From NCBI GenBank assembly GCA_021613535.1, contig CP075494.1:7936001-8000000 (forward strand): DNA of 64,000 nucleotides, in the 5' to 3' direction. A program made the translations under genes and the position numbers. How positions within the stretch are numbered: the first letter of the stretch is position 1; each line of letters starts with the position of its first letter. This document shows, piece by piece, positions 22,086-33,368 of the stretch. This DNA comes from Adineta vaga (taxonomy: Eukaryota; Rotifera). The notes under the pieces are model-generated. The model saw only the letters and a list, made by a program, of their open reading frames with translations, had not been told where the DNA came from and searched no databases.

Positions 22086-25000
22086 ATGACAGATCGACTT
22101 TCACTTGAACAATTAGTTCATCTATCTTTGGGTGATCCTGAGGTAGGTGCAGTGAATTTTAATGTATTAAAAACTCTTCTTTTACAAATGCTTCGAGCCA
22201 TGAATTTGTATAATTTTAAACCAACAATGTCCGATGATGATCAACGAACACTTCAAGAAGCACTTTCGACATCATCGACAAAACATGATGAACTTTCGAT
22301 TGGTACTAATGATGATGATGATGAAATAAAAAGAAAATTTCAATTGAAAAGACGTGATCGAAGTTCAGATCGTCTCAATACTTTAGAAGAAAAAGTCTTT
22401 CGTTTCGAATCTCAATTCAATGCACTTGATCAAATACCATCCAATTCGAAATTAATTGATCGATCAAAACAAATACCAAAGAAAACGTTCGATCAAACTG
22501 ATTCAACAACAGATCGTCAAGGACCAATATTAGAAGTTTGGCAATATACACAAATGGAAAAGCGAATTGAATCAGCTGAAAATGGCATTACACGTGTAGG
22601 TTGAGAAAAAAAAAGATTCACCTATATCATATCATAGTTGACTTTTAGCTTTCATCATTACTTCAAGATCTTTTATCGGATATGAATGATTTAAAAGAAT
22701 CACATGAAACATTGCAACGAGCCACCAATGAACTAAAGGATACAGTTGATACGTTAAATAAAGAGAAACATGAATGGGTATATACATTGATTGAGGCATT
22801 TATGTACAATTCAGTAGAATTCTTTGTTCTTTCCTAGGCAACTAAATCCGATATTGCAAATTTGGATGAAAAAATTCGTAATTTAGAAAATTTACTCGTA
22901 AGACATTCTTTCTTTTCTGATATAATTTAAATATTTTCATATAAAATCTCTAGTCTTCATTACGAGATCGTTTCGATAGTGTACCAAAAGAAACTACGAT
23001 CGTTGATTCTCCTACTACATCAGATTCAAGTGGTTTTGTTACTTGGGATCGATTTGAAGATGTACTAAATGATATTCGACAATCCATCGAAAAACTTTCA
23101 AATAAGGCTGATCATACCATACGGGATACTCCATCATCTCCCATAAAAAATCAGACAGTAATTCTACCTCTTTCATTTTACATTTCTGCTTAAAAAAGAT
23201 TCATTTTCTTTCAGACAATACAATATGAAAAGGTAAGCGCGTAAAATCTCTTTGCTTTGAATGAATCTAAAATGGTTTCTTTTTTTTTTAAATTTCAATT
23301 GGATCAAAATCTTTAAAAAAAACTTTTATTTATCTAGAATTTATCAACGGATGGAACGGCCGATATTTCTACACAACTTCAAACTTTAAATGATCGATAT
23401 GAACAATTGAAAGCACTAGTTGATGCACTGGAAGTACGATAAAAATAATGAGTTATAATTAGTACAATAATAGAATTATTTTCTTTAGAAAAAGAAACTC
23501 AATCGAGAAGAATTCGATGCTTATAAAAATCAATATAATGATTTTTTTGATCGTCTTACTACATTAGAAAAAGATTTTGATGGTATTCAAACATACAAAA
23601 TGACTGTAAGTAATGATATTAAATAGAATCTTTCCAATTTTGATGTAAATCATATCGTAAAATTGCAGCATAATACGAGTCATATCTTTCAACGAATCAT
23701 GCTGGTCTTCACGAGTAGATTTTACACCTTCAATAGTATGCTCGTGATACAAATGAGAGACATGAAGAAGAGGAATATATGATTTATGTTAAGCGAGAGA
23801 AAGATAGCTAAGTCAGCACGGAGAAAACAGCTTTATCAATTTTTTTTAGTCATCATGTTGGTTAACTGAACAAGTAATAAATACAACGACAGAATCGAGA
23901 TAAGAGCGAAAAAGAGAGAGAGAGGTACAACAGATGTTCTTATATTTTTTTAGCTCATGTCAAATATCAACATTGTTCAGAAAAAGTGCCTTTTCCTTCC
24001 TTCATATTGTGCACAAAATCAGACTAACACTACTAATTGGAAAAGATTAGGTGTTCATTTACGTTATATATTCTTTCAAATACGAACATTTAATAATTCT
24101 AATATACGTGCATTACTTCTAAAGTGTGTATGTGTGTGTATATGTATTTATGTGTTCATTAAAATTTTAAAAAAAAACTTCTATAGAAAATTTCAATCAA
24201 TCAAAGAATTATTTGAATTAATTATTGAAATTTTATTTACAACTAATTGGATTGATAATAATCATAATCATATATCTGTAAAAGTTTCTCATTATGAATG
24301 TGTTATATTTTTGATTTCTTTCAATCATAGGATGTATCCGGTAGTGAAGTTAAAAATGGAAGTCCTGTAAAGGTACATTTTTTCTTTAATAAGATATTTT
24401 TATTAGTTGAATAAATTACTTCGTTGTTGTTTTTTTTTCAGTCACGAACGGATTCTTCCGATGATTTATCCGATTTTCGAACAGCATTGAAACGTTTACG
24501 TGAAGATTTAGATCGACTCAAACAACAAATACAAGATTTAATAACTAAAGGACATTTATCGGCTGATGATCTTGACGTAAGTTAACACTTCTTTCTATTC
24601 AATATATGTGATGTATCACGGTGACATCAAATATTATTTTATTAGACTTTAAAAAAATTAGTTCAACAATTAGATCAAACAAAAGCTGATAAGATCAATA
24701 TTAATAATGAACTTGATAAAGTAAATATACATATAAATCTAGAAATAGATTCGCATATGAATTGTTTGATAGAAAGTAGACAGAAAAGATTTGGATAATC
24801 GAGTTTTGAAAAAAGATTTCAATGCTGCTTGTAATGATCTATCACAAAATATCAATGATTGTTTACAAAAATTTCACGTACATGTATGAGGAAATTGTTT
24901 TGCTTGTTGATCTCATTCAAGCAATTACATATATTCTAGGATGATATTCAAAAGAAAGATTCACAAAAAATCAATCATGATTTAAATGAAAAATTAGATC

Positions 25001-26109
25001 GTACTGAACTCGATGCATTACGTGATTATATGGATAAACAAATGAAAAAATTGAAAAAATTAGCGGTAAGTTTGGCAATGAAAGTTAATCATGTATTGTT
25101 TCTCTATATGCACGAATAAAGTATGAGAGATAAGTAAAATATTCATTGTCATTCGAATATTTTGGTTTTTATATGTCTGAGTATCTCTTTCATATTTTGT
25201 AATTGTACAGAAAGAGCAGCAGCAACAGACACAACAGCAACATGTTCATGTTATGTCAGAAGATGAGGCGGCTGGTTTACGAAAACAGCTTATTCGTTTT
25301 CACTGCATCAGCTGTGATCGTCCGATTGACGTTCAACCGCACCCGTTCGTGTTTCTATTCGCATATTTTCTCCGTTTAATTAACGTTCATTTTCTAGACA
25401 GCAACCGAGTCTACCCGTAAATCAGGGTATGCGTCCTATCCAGTCACCCCGGCCGTACACTACTTACGAACTGGATCAAATACGACAATTTCAAAAGAGG
25501 TGCATCAATTCCTATCAAATCAATTAAACACTTCATTCTTTCGATATTTTAGTCAACAGTTTAGTAATGATATTAGCAGCGGTGCAGCAGATGTTTATGC
25601 AACAATGCGACAGTGTGGTGGTTCACACACAACAACTCTACCATTTAAACGGCAAATTAGAACTCAGTAAATATTAATTCTTTATCTAAAAATAATAGTC
25701 ATATAAAACATCTCTTCTCTTCTTTCAGACCATCGGTACCAGAAGAAACATTGCTTGCAAGGTAATTTTAGAGAATTTCTAATTCTTATTATATCAATAT
25801 GAAATGAAATTTTTCTTTAGAAATGAAGTAGATATCAAAGGTCATGATGGTGTGATATACAAAGGTAGAATTACTGTGGATAAATTACCATCTGTCGATC
25901 TGCATAAGAAGAATTCGATTATTTTACTTGCACCTCCACCACCGCTGCTACGAACGCGTTCCGATTCTCATCCTTTACTATCTCCTCATCATCATCAACA
26001 ACAACAACAACATCGTGAATATTCCGGTAATGATCAAGATCGAAATATTTTATCGCCTATCATTCCTAATCTTGAACCAATTATACCTCGAGAAGAATCA
26101 TTCACATAG
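22086..26109 (+). CDS. QRICH2 / C16orf96-like coiled-coil protein (DUF4795)
   Basis: Exons 22086-22595, 22649-22777, 22838-22897, 22954-23157, 23215-23232, 23338-23433, 23489-23605, 24331-24372, 24442-24576, 24646-24720, 24773-24883, 24940-25065, 25211-25344, 25398-25499, 25553-25666, 25729-25761 and 25821-26109 give 764 aa in frame. The N-terminus (LSLEQLVHLSLGDPEVGAVN) resembles the start of QRICH2/C16orf96. Long coiled coils follow, and the C-terminal DUF4795 part carries FHCISCDRPID and later GHDGVIYKGR. In mammals QRICH2 is a sperm-flagellum protein, so an axonemal role is plausible. Oddities: an 18-nt microexon, an intron of 725 nt (23606-24330), and an ambiguous donor at 24877 or 24883. 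Confidence 0.8.
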
Positions 26110-26287
26110 AATCAAAACAAAAAGAAATCTTCAGATTTTGCTCTTCACTTTCATTTCACCGTTGTATTTGCTTTTTTTATTCACTTTATATGCAATATCT
26201 TCTTCGCTTGTCATACTTCTTTTGCACCATTTGGAATTTTTTCTGTTTTTTTACTATTATCGTCTCACTTGTCTAACTATTTATGCG

Positions 26288-27129
26288 ATGATGAATGAAT
26301 TCTTGAAAATTTTGGTCTCTCGTTTTTATCCTATAGAATTGAAACGTGTATGCATTGTTGAACAAGACATTTTAACAGATACTTCAGCATTTTCATTCGA
26401 AAAAAAAGAAGATGATTCTCCAATTGAGAACATTTTCGATTGGAATGATATCAATCTGGAAGATTTATTAGAAATTTATAAACTAAATTGGAATGATTTC
26501 TTTGAAGAATCGATAAAATTTACTTGTCAAAAGAAGTCATGTCATCATCGAAATGAAATTATACACAATGAGAAGGAAGAGAATCTAACGAAATTAGAAG
26601 AAATCGAGAGTAAATTTTCAATCTATCTATTACAAACATCTCTCATATAATGAAATTAGGAGGAGAATCGTATGAAAATGAATATTACACTTCATCATCA
26701 TGTCCATGCGATATAGATTTCAATGATGATCATCAACCAATAGTTAAAATTGAATCGAACGAAAAAACAAGCAATCAATTCAGTGATAAATTATCCTCTT
26801 CCTCATCAAACATCGAACAGACAGCAAATCTCTTCGAAGATAGTCAAACAGTACAACACGCTGATTCTACAATCATCCATTTTCTAATTACTGACATACT
26901 TAGCAATCGTTTAACTACTGACAATAACATTTCGAGATCATTATTCAAACTTGATAAAACGACTTCAATTCATTCATTACCTTTGCTTTCATCGAAATCA
27001 TCAACAAAAAGTTTCATTTTTGAAAAAACTACATCTCAATATCATACATTAGGCAAGCATGAAAATTGGATAGCTAATGCTAGTGCATCATATATTCATC
27101 CATGTTCATCGTTTTCCACTGCGAAATAA
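26288..27129 (+). CDS. unidentified two-exon protein downstream of QRICH2-like gene
   Basis: Two open frames (to a TAA at 26648-26650, then ATG 26650 to TAA 27127-27129) are better read as one gene with a 50-nt intron, 26610-26659 (donor GTAAAT, acceptor ATTAG). The junction is phase 1 and restores frame as ..EIE-R-GESYENEYY. From ATG 26288 the product is about 263 aa: acidic, with a conserved-looking stretch (NIFDWNDINLEDLLEIYK) and a Ser/Thr-rich end. The open frame runs further upstream through very hydrophobic, probably untranslated sequence, so an upstream start or exon is possible. The start is only 180 bp after the previous gene's stop codon. Family not recognised. Confidence 0.5.
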
Positions 27130-27530
27130 TCAACATATGATGACATATGAAAGTCAATCGATAGAGGATAGATGATGTATTGTTTTGTGTTCAATAAGAA
27201 AATGATAGAAACGATTAAAACACTTATCATACTTGAAGCAATCAATGATTGAAGATCACTACGTCGTTGACTAACAAGATGCAATAAACTTTCCTAGATG
27301 TAATTCTATATAAATAATTCATTATTTTTTCACACTTTTAAACAACTCATTCGCACTTGTCCTGTTCGTTAAACGATATTTCTTTCATTCAATTCATGTA
27401 TTGTTTTATTCTTCATCTAAGCTTGTTTCGTTTTTGTTTTGTTAGAAAGAAAACAATAAACTAACTCTTCAATTCCTCATCAATGTCCTGTCAATCAATT
27501 CTTTTTCTCTTGAGGTGACATAAGATTTTC

Positions 27531-27652
27531 TCAAGGAAATGAACAATAGTTTATCATCTTATTCACATTACATGGGACAAAATCAAGAGGCATGTCTCGT
27601 GCTTTAGCATTGTCGATGACATAATCGAAAGTAACTTTAGCAATATCTTCAT
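27531..27652 (-). pseudogene. possible isolated terminal exon
   Basis: After an acceptor CTTACAG the frame reads DEDIAKVTFDYVIDNAKA, then RDMPLDFVPCNV, ending in TGA. Codon choice looks protein-like, but no upstream exon was found within the next 1.2 kb on this strand. It may be the last exon of a gene with long introns or a relic; family not recognised. Confidence 0.3.
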
Positions 27653-28157
27653 CTGTAAGTGATGATCATTTGAACGCGTGTATGCACGCACTTAGTCAAC
27701 CAAATATTTATTCAGTCAATCATCTGCATAATCTTTTGATCTCTTTAGAAAGAAAAAAAGAATTGAATGCCTTGATTCTTACTGATTCGATTGGTGAACA
27801 ATAACAAATCGAACCAATGAGAAAAAGAAAACGTTCTCATAACAACCATCTGTTAACTATTCGAATGACAAACTTCAAACAAGACGAGTCACTAGATGGT
27901 AAATAATCTATCGGAGATATCTAGATTTATAACAAACAGAAGAAAAAAATTAATCAAATCATATGAACCGTTGACAAACGAAAGCATGTTTATTTTTCGG
28001 TTTGATCAGTTCTCATTATCATAATGATCAAAGTAAATAATATTTTACAAATGAATGAGTAAATAACAAACTAACTCGATAGGTTATACTGATTGAAAAT
28101 AAAATATTGACAATGGAAGATACGAAAATGATATTGTATCTTTACGTTGATCTTTTT

Positions 28158-28208
28158 TCAAGATTTATCGATTGCTTTCGTTTCTTGTTGTGTCATACTT
28201 AAATGTCC
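28158..28208 (-). pseudogene. possible short terminal exon
   Basis: Acceptor CCCTTCAG, then an open frame GHLSMTQQETKAIDKS and TGA. It is too short to identify and no partner exon was found. It could belong with 27531-27652 as an alternative 3' end or be chance. Confidence 0.15.
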
Positions 28209-29466
28209 CTGAAGGGAAAATATTCCGACAAACGAAAAAACAAATACTACATCTCTGCATGACAGTCATCGAATCATCGTTGTTTTCTTCCTATATTCTT
28301 TAACTATTTTCAAGAGTCTTATCATTTGATTCATCAAAAAAAATAAAAATCAAACTGATTTCGAATAGAAAAAGAAAAAAGCGACAAACGTTAGAAAGGA
28401 AACATATTAATATCATCCATTCGATGGTTAGTACTTCCGCTGTTTGATGCCACATATTGCATCTGATGCAATCAATACATAGATGAATATCTTCTCACAT
28501 TATAAACGTCTGTGAGTAGCACTTAGAAGTGATCGGTTAAAGAATAAAAAGAAGAAAGAAAGGATGATGATGATGACTATGATGTGGTGGTGATGATGAT
28601 GATGTCCAGAAACAAGCAACAGTTGTCGTTTGACACATTGTCTTGATCGAATGCATCGTTGAACAAGACTGAAAAGTAGGTGTGAGGAATCTTTCCAATC
28701 AATCGAGAAGAAGAAAAAGGAGGAGAAGACAAGCTGTCACTAGTACAAGTGTTCAGATACTTGACCTAACGTTTTTCGTCTGATCTTTTCCGAGATGCAT
28801 CATCTCACATGTGACAGTCGATAAAAAAACACATATTACGGGCGGCAATCATCCTCATATAAGTCAGATATAAAGTGAAAGATAGATAGAGAGAAGGAAG
28901 AAAACGATCTAGTCATTTATCTTCCTTAGTATTATCACGCAAACTCCAGTAAGTAACTTTAATCAAGTTTTGCCTATGGGCTTGAGCGGCATTTATTGTT
29001 TTCATTGTAAATTCAAGTGAATTAACGAACATTTTAACACTATTTTGATAAAGAGAAAAACAAAATTTGATGGAGGGGAGGCATTGACAAAAGTCTCAAT
29101 TTCCTTTTTTTCCGCCTATACCTTTTCTCGAAAGGCGTGTCTTCTCATTTTCTTTTTTTTGTCTGCCAGTCAAGACAATTAGTTTCGCATGTATACACCT
29201 TTCAATGATGAGATTGCAATTCGTATATACGAATCAATCATTCGAGTGCTGTGTTAATGATACGTTGGACAGGAGAAAGAGAAAAAGAGAAGGAGAGAAA
29301 AAAACGGCAGCAGCATTGCTAATGAATGAACGAGAAAAGAAGAGAGAAAGAGAAGAAGAAAAGTCTAACGTTCGAACGGCGGAAACATGGGTCATTCGTT
29401 GAATGTTCATTACTTGAAATGAATTGATATTTTCCTTTCTATATTTATATACATATATTCCTAGGA

Positions 29467-30302
29467 ATGAAACTTCGTTCACATGAGATCCTTTCTACGA
29501 CTAAACATCCTATTCATTCACCAAATCCATCACGATTCAAACAATTATTTCAACGAAAAAATCTATTCAAAAAAAAATTTCAACAACAACCACAGCATCA
29601 TGGAATTATTCATTCTATTCCTGATTATGTTCGAAAAAGTGTCTTTCGATTTCTCTTAGAAGTTAAATCACCGTCTCCACCTCCATCTCACGAACGGTTC
29701 GTCAACAACCAATGATGGGCATTCAAGCATTAAAAACAAAAACTCAACCAAAACGTTCTCCACGACTAAGGTAAGATTAACATGAATTATCTTCCGGCAT
29801 TATTTTATATCTTTAGACAACAACATCAACAACAGTCACCGATTGTTGATAAGAATAAATCTTTCGAAGATTATCAACAACAACAACGACAGCAGCAGCA
29901 GCAGCAACAGAATAACTATGATATGACAATTTTACATATGAATCTTGATGATGATGATGATGATGATGAAGATGACGATGATAGTTTAATATTTGCCACA
30001 AAAACAAGTACCAATCAAAAGAAGCCAATACCACAATGGGCAAGAAGTAAATAACATTGATCAATCTTTCTTTGAAAACGTATCTTTTCTTTGAATTTGA
30101 TTTTTTAGAAAATGAATTACAGATTGCTATTTGTAATCAATTGTACTTTCATCGAAATCCAAGTGAAATTTTCGGAAATACGATGGATTGTTCTCCGGCA
30201 CATCTACGCACTATTCTTCATTCTATGTTACCAAAGGTGCAATTACTGGACGATAATTTTCAACAATCGTTGAACAATAGTAACAGATCTCTGTTGATTT
30301 AA
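29467..30302 (+). CDS. INCENP-like protein with C-terminal IN-box
   Basis: The 3' exons are clear: 29817-30046 (entered after a donor at 29770) and 30109-30302. They carry a poly-Gln run and an Asp/Glu run, then PIPQWAR joined to KNELQIAICNQLYFHRNPSE and IFG. This matches the spacing of the INCENP IN-box, which binds and activates Aurora B in the chromosomal passenger complex. The 5' part (ATG 29467, basic, Pro/Ser-rich) is in another frame from the PKRSPRL segment that leads to 29770. One unresolved intron between about 29635 and 29727 (for example donor after 29639 and acceptor CATTCAAG) must join them. At under 300 aa the protein is much shorter than most INCENPs, and the usual TSS motif after the IN-box is not obvious. 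Confidence 0.55.
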
Positions 30303-31514
30303 TTCTTCAATTTTTCTTGTTTCAGTGTTTTCTTCTGATTATATTATGTAAATATATATATTGAAGAAGAAAAACCGAGATGGACTTTTTGATTTTATTC
30401 ACACATTTCTATTTACCGGATTGACGGCGGTATTGAGTGAACACGCCTTTGACACCATCACAGAGAAACGAAAGAGAAAAAACAACAACAAAACATTTTC
30501 CCAATATTCCATCAGACAATAAGTTACAAATGAACTGAAAAGATATATATATATATCCATTAGATGTGTAAACATTAATCGTGTGAAGAAAATGAAAAGA
30601 AAAAATTGCTCACTAATCATTAAGCCTATGGCAGAAATCGTATGGATCATTGAAGGTTGACCATTTTCAGTATTGTTAAGCTAGATTGATCTATTATAAA
30701 GCAAAAGCAAAGTGAAACCGTTGTTTTTTTTCTCATGGACAAAACAGATATGGAGGAAAATAAACGATCAGAAAAAGTCTATTGACTACAAATAAGTCTG
30801 AGAATTTCAACCATCGGTTTCTAATCAATCATAATGAATTATTAAATAAAGAGAAGATTAAATGACACAAAAAAAGAAGTTTATTAAAACTTGCCGCATT
30901 GTAATTATTGATGTTTGATATTGTCAACTGAAGTGTACTTGATCTGTATTTGTTTTTGTCAAATATATTCATATATACAAGTTTTGATCTAATTATTGAC
31001 AGTATGGATATTTGAAAAAATCAACAGATTGTCATCAATAGATAACAATTCAATCTTTGATAGAATTTTCATTTAAACAAATTATTTAATTCATTCTATT
31101 AGTAATGCTGTTTTTCCGTATCTAAACACGTGTCAATTAATTCTAATAAAATAAGTGACAGTAAGAAAACAGTATATATATTCAAAACAAAATGACACAT
31201 TTCACACTGAATGAGTCAAGTGTGTCCACTTCCGACTACAAAGGAATGTCCTGTTGATAAGCGCTAAGAAAAACAATCATCGTTATAGGCAGACAGGAAA
31301 AGACACATATATTTCAAATAGATGCTGTGTCATCACAGAGAAAAAAACGAATCATTATTTCTATCAACAAACAACTAAATCGGTTCAGTTTCTTCTTTAA
31401 TGATTGAAGAACATGCAAAAACTTTTGTTACTGGTATGACGAAATAATAAAGTAGATGTGTGATTCATCAGATGCACGTCACAGACAGAATTTAAAAAAA
31501 ACGAAAAAAAAATT
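30303..31514. other. spacer between INCENP-like gene and tRNA array
   Basis: AT-rich, with no recognisable gene. AATAAA-type signals occur after the INCENP-like stop. A (TA)n run lies at 30541-30556. Confidence 0.5.
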
Positions 31515-31588
31515 TGGTCCCTATGAGGATCGAACTCATGACCTCCGCGTTATTAGCACGGCGCTCTAACCAGCTGAGCTAAGGGACC
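31515..31588 (-). tRNA. tRNA-Ile (anticodon AAT), copy 1
   Basis: The cloverleaf is complete: acceptor GGTCCCT/AGGGACC, D stem GCTC/GAGC, anticodon stem CCGTG/CGCGG with loop CTAATAA (anticodon AAT) and T stem ATGAG/CTCAT. No intron. The minus-strand downstream T run gives a Pol III terminator. CCA is not encoded, as expected in eukaryotes. Confidence 0.97.
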
Positions 31589-31721
31589 ACGTCAATATTC
31601 TTACTGGAGCCCAAGCGAGATTTTATCAGATATAAACCAATAGAATCAGATTATGTATGCGTTTGCTAGAATGTAATTTTATTACGAAAACAAGAAAAAA
31701 AATGTGAATATAGAATGCTGT

Positions 31722-31826
31722 TTATTGCTTAGACCAGAACTTTTCAAGAACAGGACCAATAACAGTAAATTGTGGCGCTGGTAGAAGCGGTAGACAAGAT
31801 AAGAGATCGTCGAAGCCTGTATGTTT
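31722..31826 (-). pseudogene. duplicated last exon of the deaminase gene, copy A
   Basis: Matches the deaminase terminal exon (33369-33497) but lacks 24 nt, removing eight codons in frame. It remains open from the acceptor to TAA (start KHTGFDDLLSCLPLLPAPQF, end LEKFWSKQ). The acceptor TTTTTTTAG is kept; its T run is also the terminator of tRNA copy 2, which ends 11 nt away. It could serve as an alternative last exon or be a passenger of tRNA amplification. Confidence 0.8.
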
Positions 31827-31837
31827 CTAAAAAAATT

Positions 31838-31911
31838 TGGTCCCTATGAGGATCGAACTCATGACCTCCGCGTTATTAGCACGGCGCTCTAACCAGCTGA
31901 GCTAAGGGACC
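31838..31911 (-). tRNA. tRNA-Ile (anticodon AAT), copy 2
   Basis: Identical in the mature region to copy 1. It lies about 323 bp from it in a tandem unit that also carries a deaminase terminal-exon copy and flanking sequence. The terminator is a T7 run immediately downstream. Confidence 0.97.
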
Positions 31912-32043
31912 ACGTCAATATTCTTACTGGAGCCCAAGCGAGATTCTATCAGATAAAACCAATAGAATCAGATTATGTATGCGTTTGCTAGAATGTAATT
32001 TTATTACGAAAACAAGAAAAAAAACATGAATATAGAACGCTGT

Positions 32044-32148
32044 TTATTGCTTAGACCAGAACTTTTCAAGAACAGGACCAATAACAGTAAATTGTGGCGC
32101 TGGTAGAAGCGGTAGACAAGATAAGAGATCGTCGAAGCCTGCATGTTT
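32044..32148 (-). pseudogene. duplicated last exon of the deaminase gene, copy B
   Basis: Same 105-nt open structure and the same eight-codon deletion as copy A, differing by very few bases (start KHAGFDDL). The acceptor is TTTTTTTAG. It lies 11 nt downstream of tRNA copy 3 on the same strand and is the nearer of the two alternatives to the real deaminase gene. Confidence 0.8.
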
Positions 32149-32159
32149 CTAAAAAAATT

Positions 32160-32233
32160 TGGTCCCTATGAGGATCGAACTCATGACCTCCGCGTTATTA
32201 GCACGGCGCTCTAACCAGCTGAGCTAAGGGACC
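32160..32233 (-). tRNA. tRNA-Ile (anticodon AAT), copy 3
   Basis: Same sequence and cloverleaf as the other two. Its upstream (higher-coordinate) side differs from the other units: unrelated sequence begins a few bases beyond the acceptor stem, marking the array edge. Confidence 0.97.
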
Positions 32234-33368
32234 ACACTGTAGAAAAAAATTGATGTTTTATCGAGCCTAAAAGGTTTTCTATGGGGTACATGAAACCAGT
32301 GAAAATTCTATAACATGTCCACAGAACTAACCAGCGGTTTCACAGTCAGACGATAGGTTTATTCGATTTTCTACTAAACTATTCCTAGTTTCGTAGGCCA
32401 GCTGCTGGTTCAGGATATTTTAAACTAAAGCAAACATGGTCTCGTATAACATATACGAATCTTTAAAAGTTTCGAAAATTCACCAGAAGTTCAGCATGTT
32501 CACTACTAAATTCGTGATGATTCAGTAAATCTCCTACTGATATGACAGATCATTTCCGTTATAAAAGGTTCAGTATAGCGACTGCGAAACGATTATCAAT
32601 TTCGTACAATGGCTAGAGGCTTGGCAGAATTTTTATGAAACTATCTATGGTTTCATAGAATTTATTGAAATATATGAATGTATTCCTATACTTGTAAGTG
32701 GTTTGGAGTAAGTTCTGCGAAAGCGATTACTGACATGGTGAAGATTGTTAGAGTTCATTGAAGTTTCTACCGAATGACTGACAGCCGTCACTGATTCATT
32801 TAACAAACGGGGAGAGTTCAATGAAAGATACGAGTATTGCCATTGGCCGATGTCCATCTGTGAATAGGCCGTCCGGTAGATTCTAGAAATATTCATGCAT
32901 TTTTCATTTCGTTCTCATTTTTTATAGTTTTCAATGATCCGTCATCCATGGCTCTTGGTTTCTAGACTGGAAAACAAATGTCAATCGGTTAAAAACATGT
33001 GGCAGATGTATTCTGAAATTGTTTCTTAGAAAACCTATAAGATGCTCAGTAAAAAGAGGTGTTTTGCCGAACTAAAGATTCGATGAATACAAATAAGGTT
33101 TCGCAGCTATGGAGTGGTACGGAACCTTTTCCCCTGACATTTTCAGCTAAAGCTCTAAATGAAACCATTTGTCTTCGATATCATAAAAGGATCTTCCCAT
33201 GTATCGGAGAGAAGATCCTTTTTTTACAGTGCATGTTAATATTCATACTCAAATCCAAAATAGATTTTATCAGACAAAGAACAACATAGAATCAGATTAT
33301 GTATACGTTTGCTAGAATGTAATTTTATTGCGAGAACAATAAAAAAAAACATGAATATAGAACGCTGT
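32234..33368. other. spacer between tRNA array and deaminase
   Basis: About 1 kb without a recognisable gene. 33270-33368 is the deaminase 3'UTR, shared with the tandem units. A perfect 12-bp hairpin followed by T's lies at 33185-33225 (listed separately). The minus-strand ORF at 32645-32896 shows no motif or splice context. Confidence 0.45.
33185..33225 (+). other. 12-bp hairpin followed by a T run
   Basis: AAAAGGATCTTC (33185-33196) and GAAGATCCTTTT (33211-33222) are perfect complements around a 14-nt loop, and the T run continues to 33225. It resembles an RNA hairpin with a Pol III-type terminator, but no promoter boxes were identified. Confidence 0.4.

Larger units (their letters stand above)
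27130..29466. other. long spacer with possible orphan exons
   Basis: Mostly non-coding. Two short minus-strand segments with good acceptors and in-frame stops (27531-27652 and 28158-28208) are listed separately. GAT/ATG trinucleotide runs lie at about 28565-28600. A donor-like CCAGTAAGTAAC at 28947 and an acceptor CTAG at 29461-29464 suggest a 5'UTR intron for the INCENP-like gene. Confidence 0.4.

Noticed and set aside
23957-24370. 137-codon open frame inside the QRICH2-like gene
   Set aside because: It covers the long intron and runs into a short exon in that exon's frame; the composition is intron-like (TG and A/T runs) and no motif is visible.
29205-29482. Overlapping ORFs rich in Arg/Lys/Glu or Ser/Phe upstream of the INCENP-like gene
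   Set aside because: They cover a purine-rich GAGAAA tract inside a probable 5'UTR intron; no homology or splice support.
32645-32896. 83-codon minus-strand ORF in the tRNA-deaminase spacer
   Set aside because: No splice context, motif or neighbour; its length is within chance for this composition.
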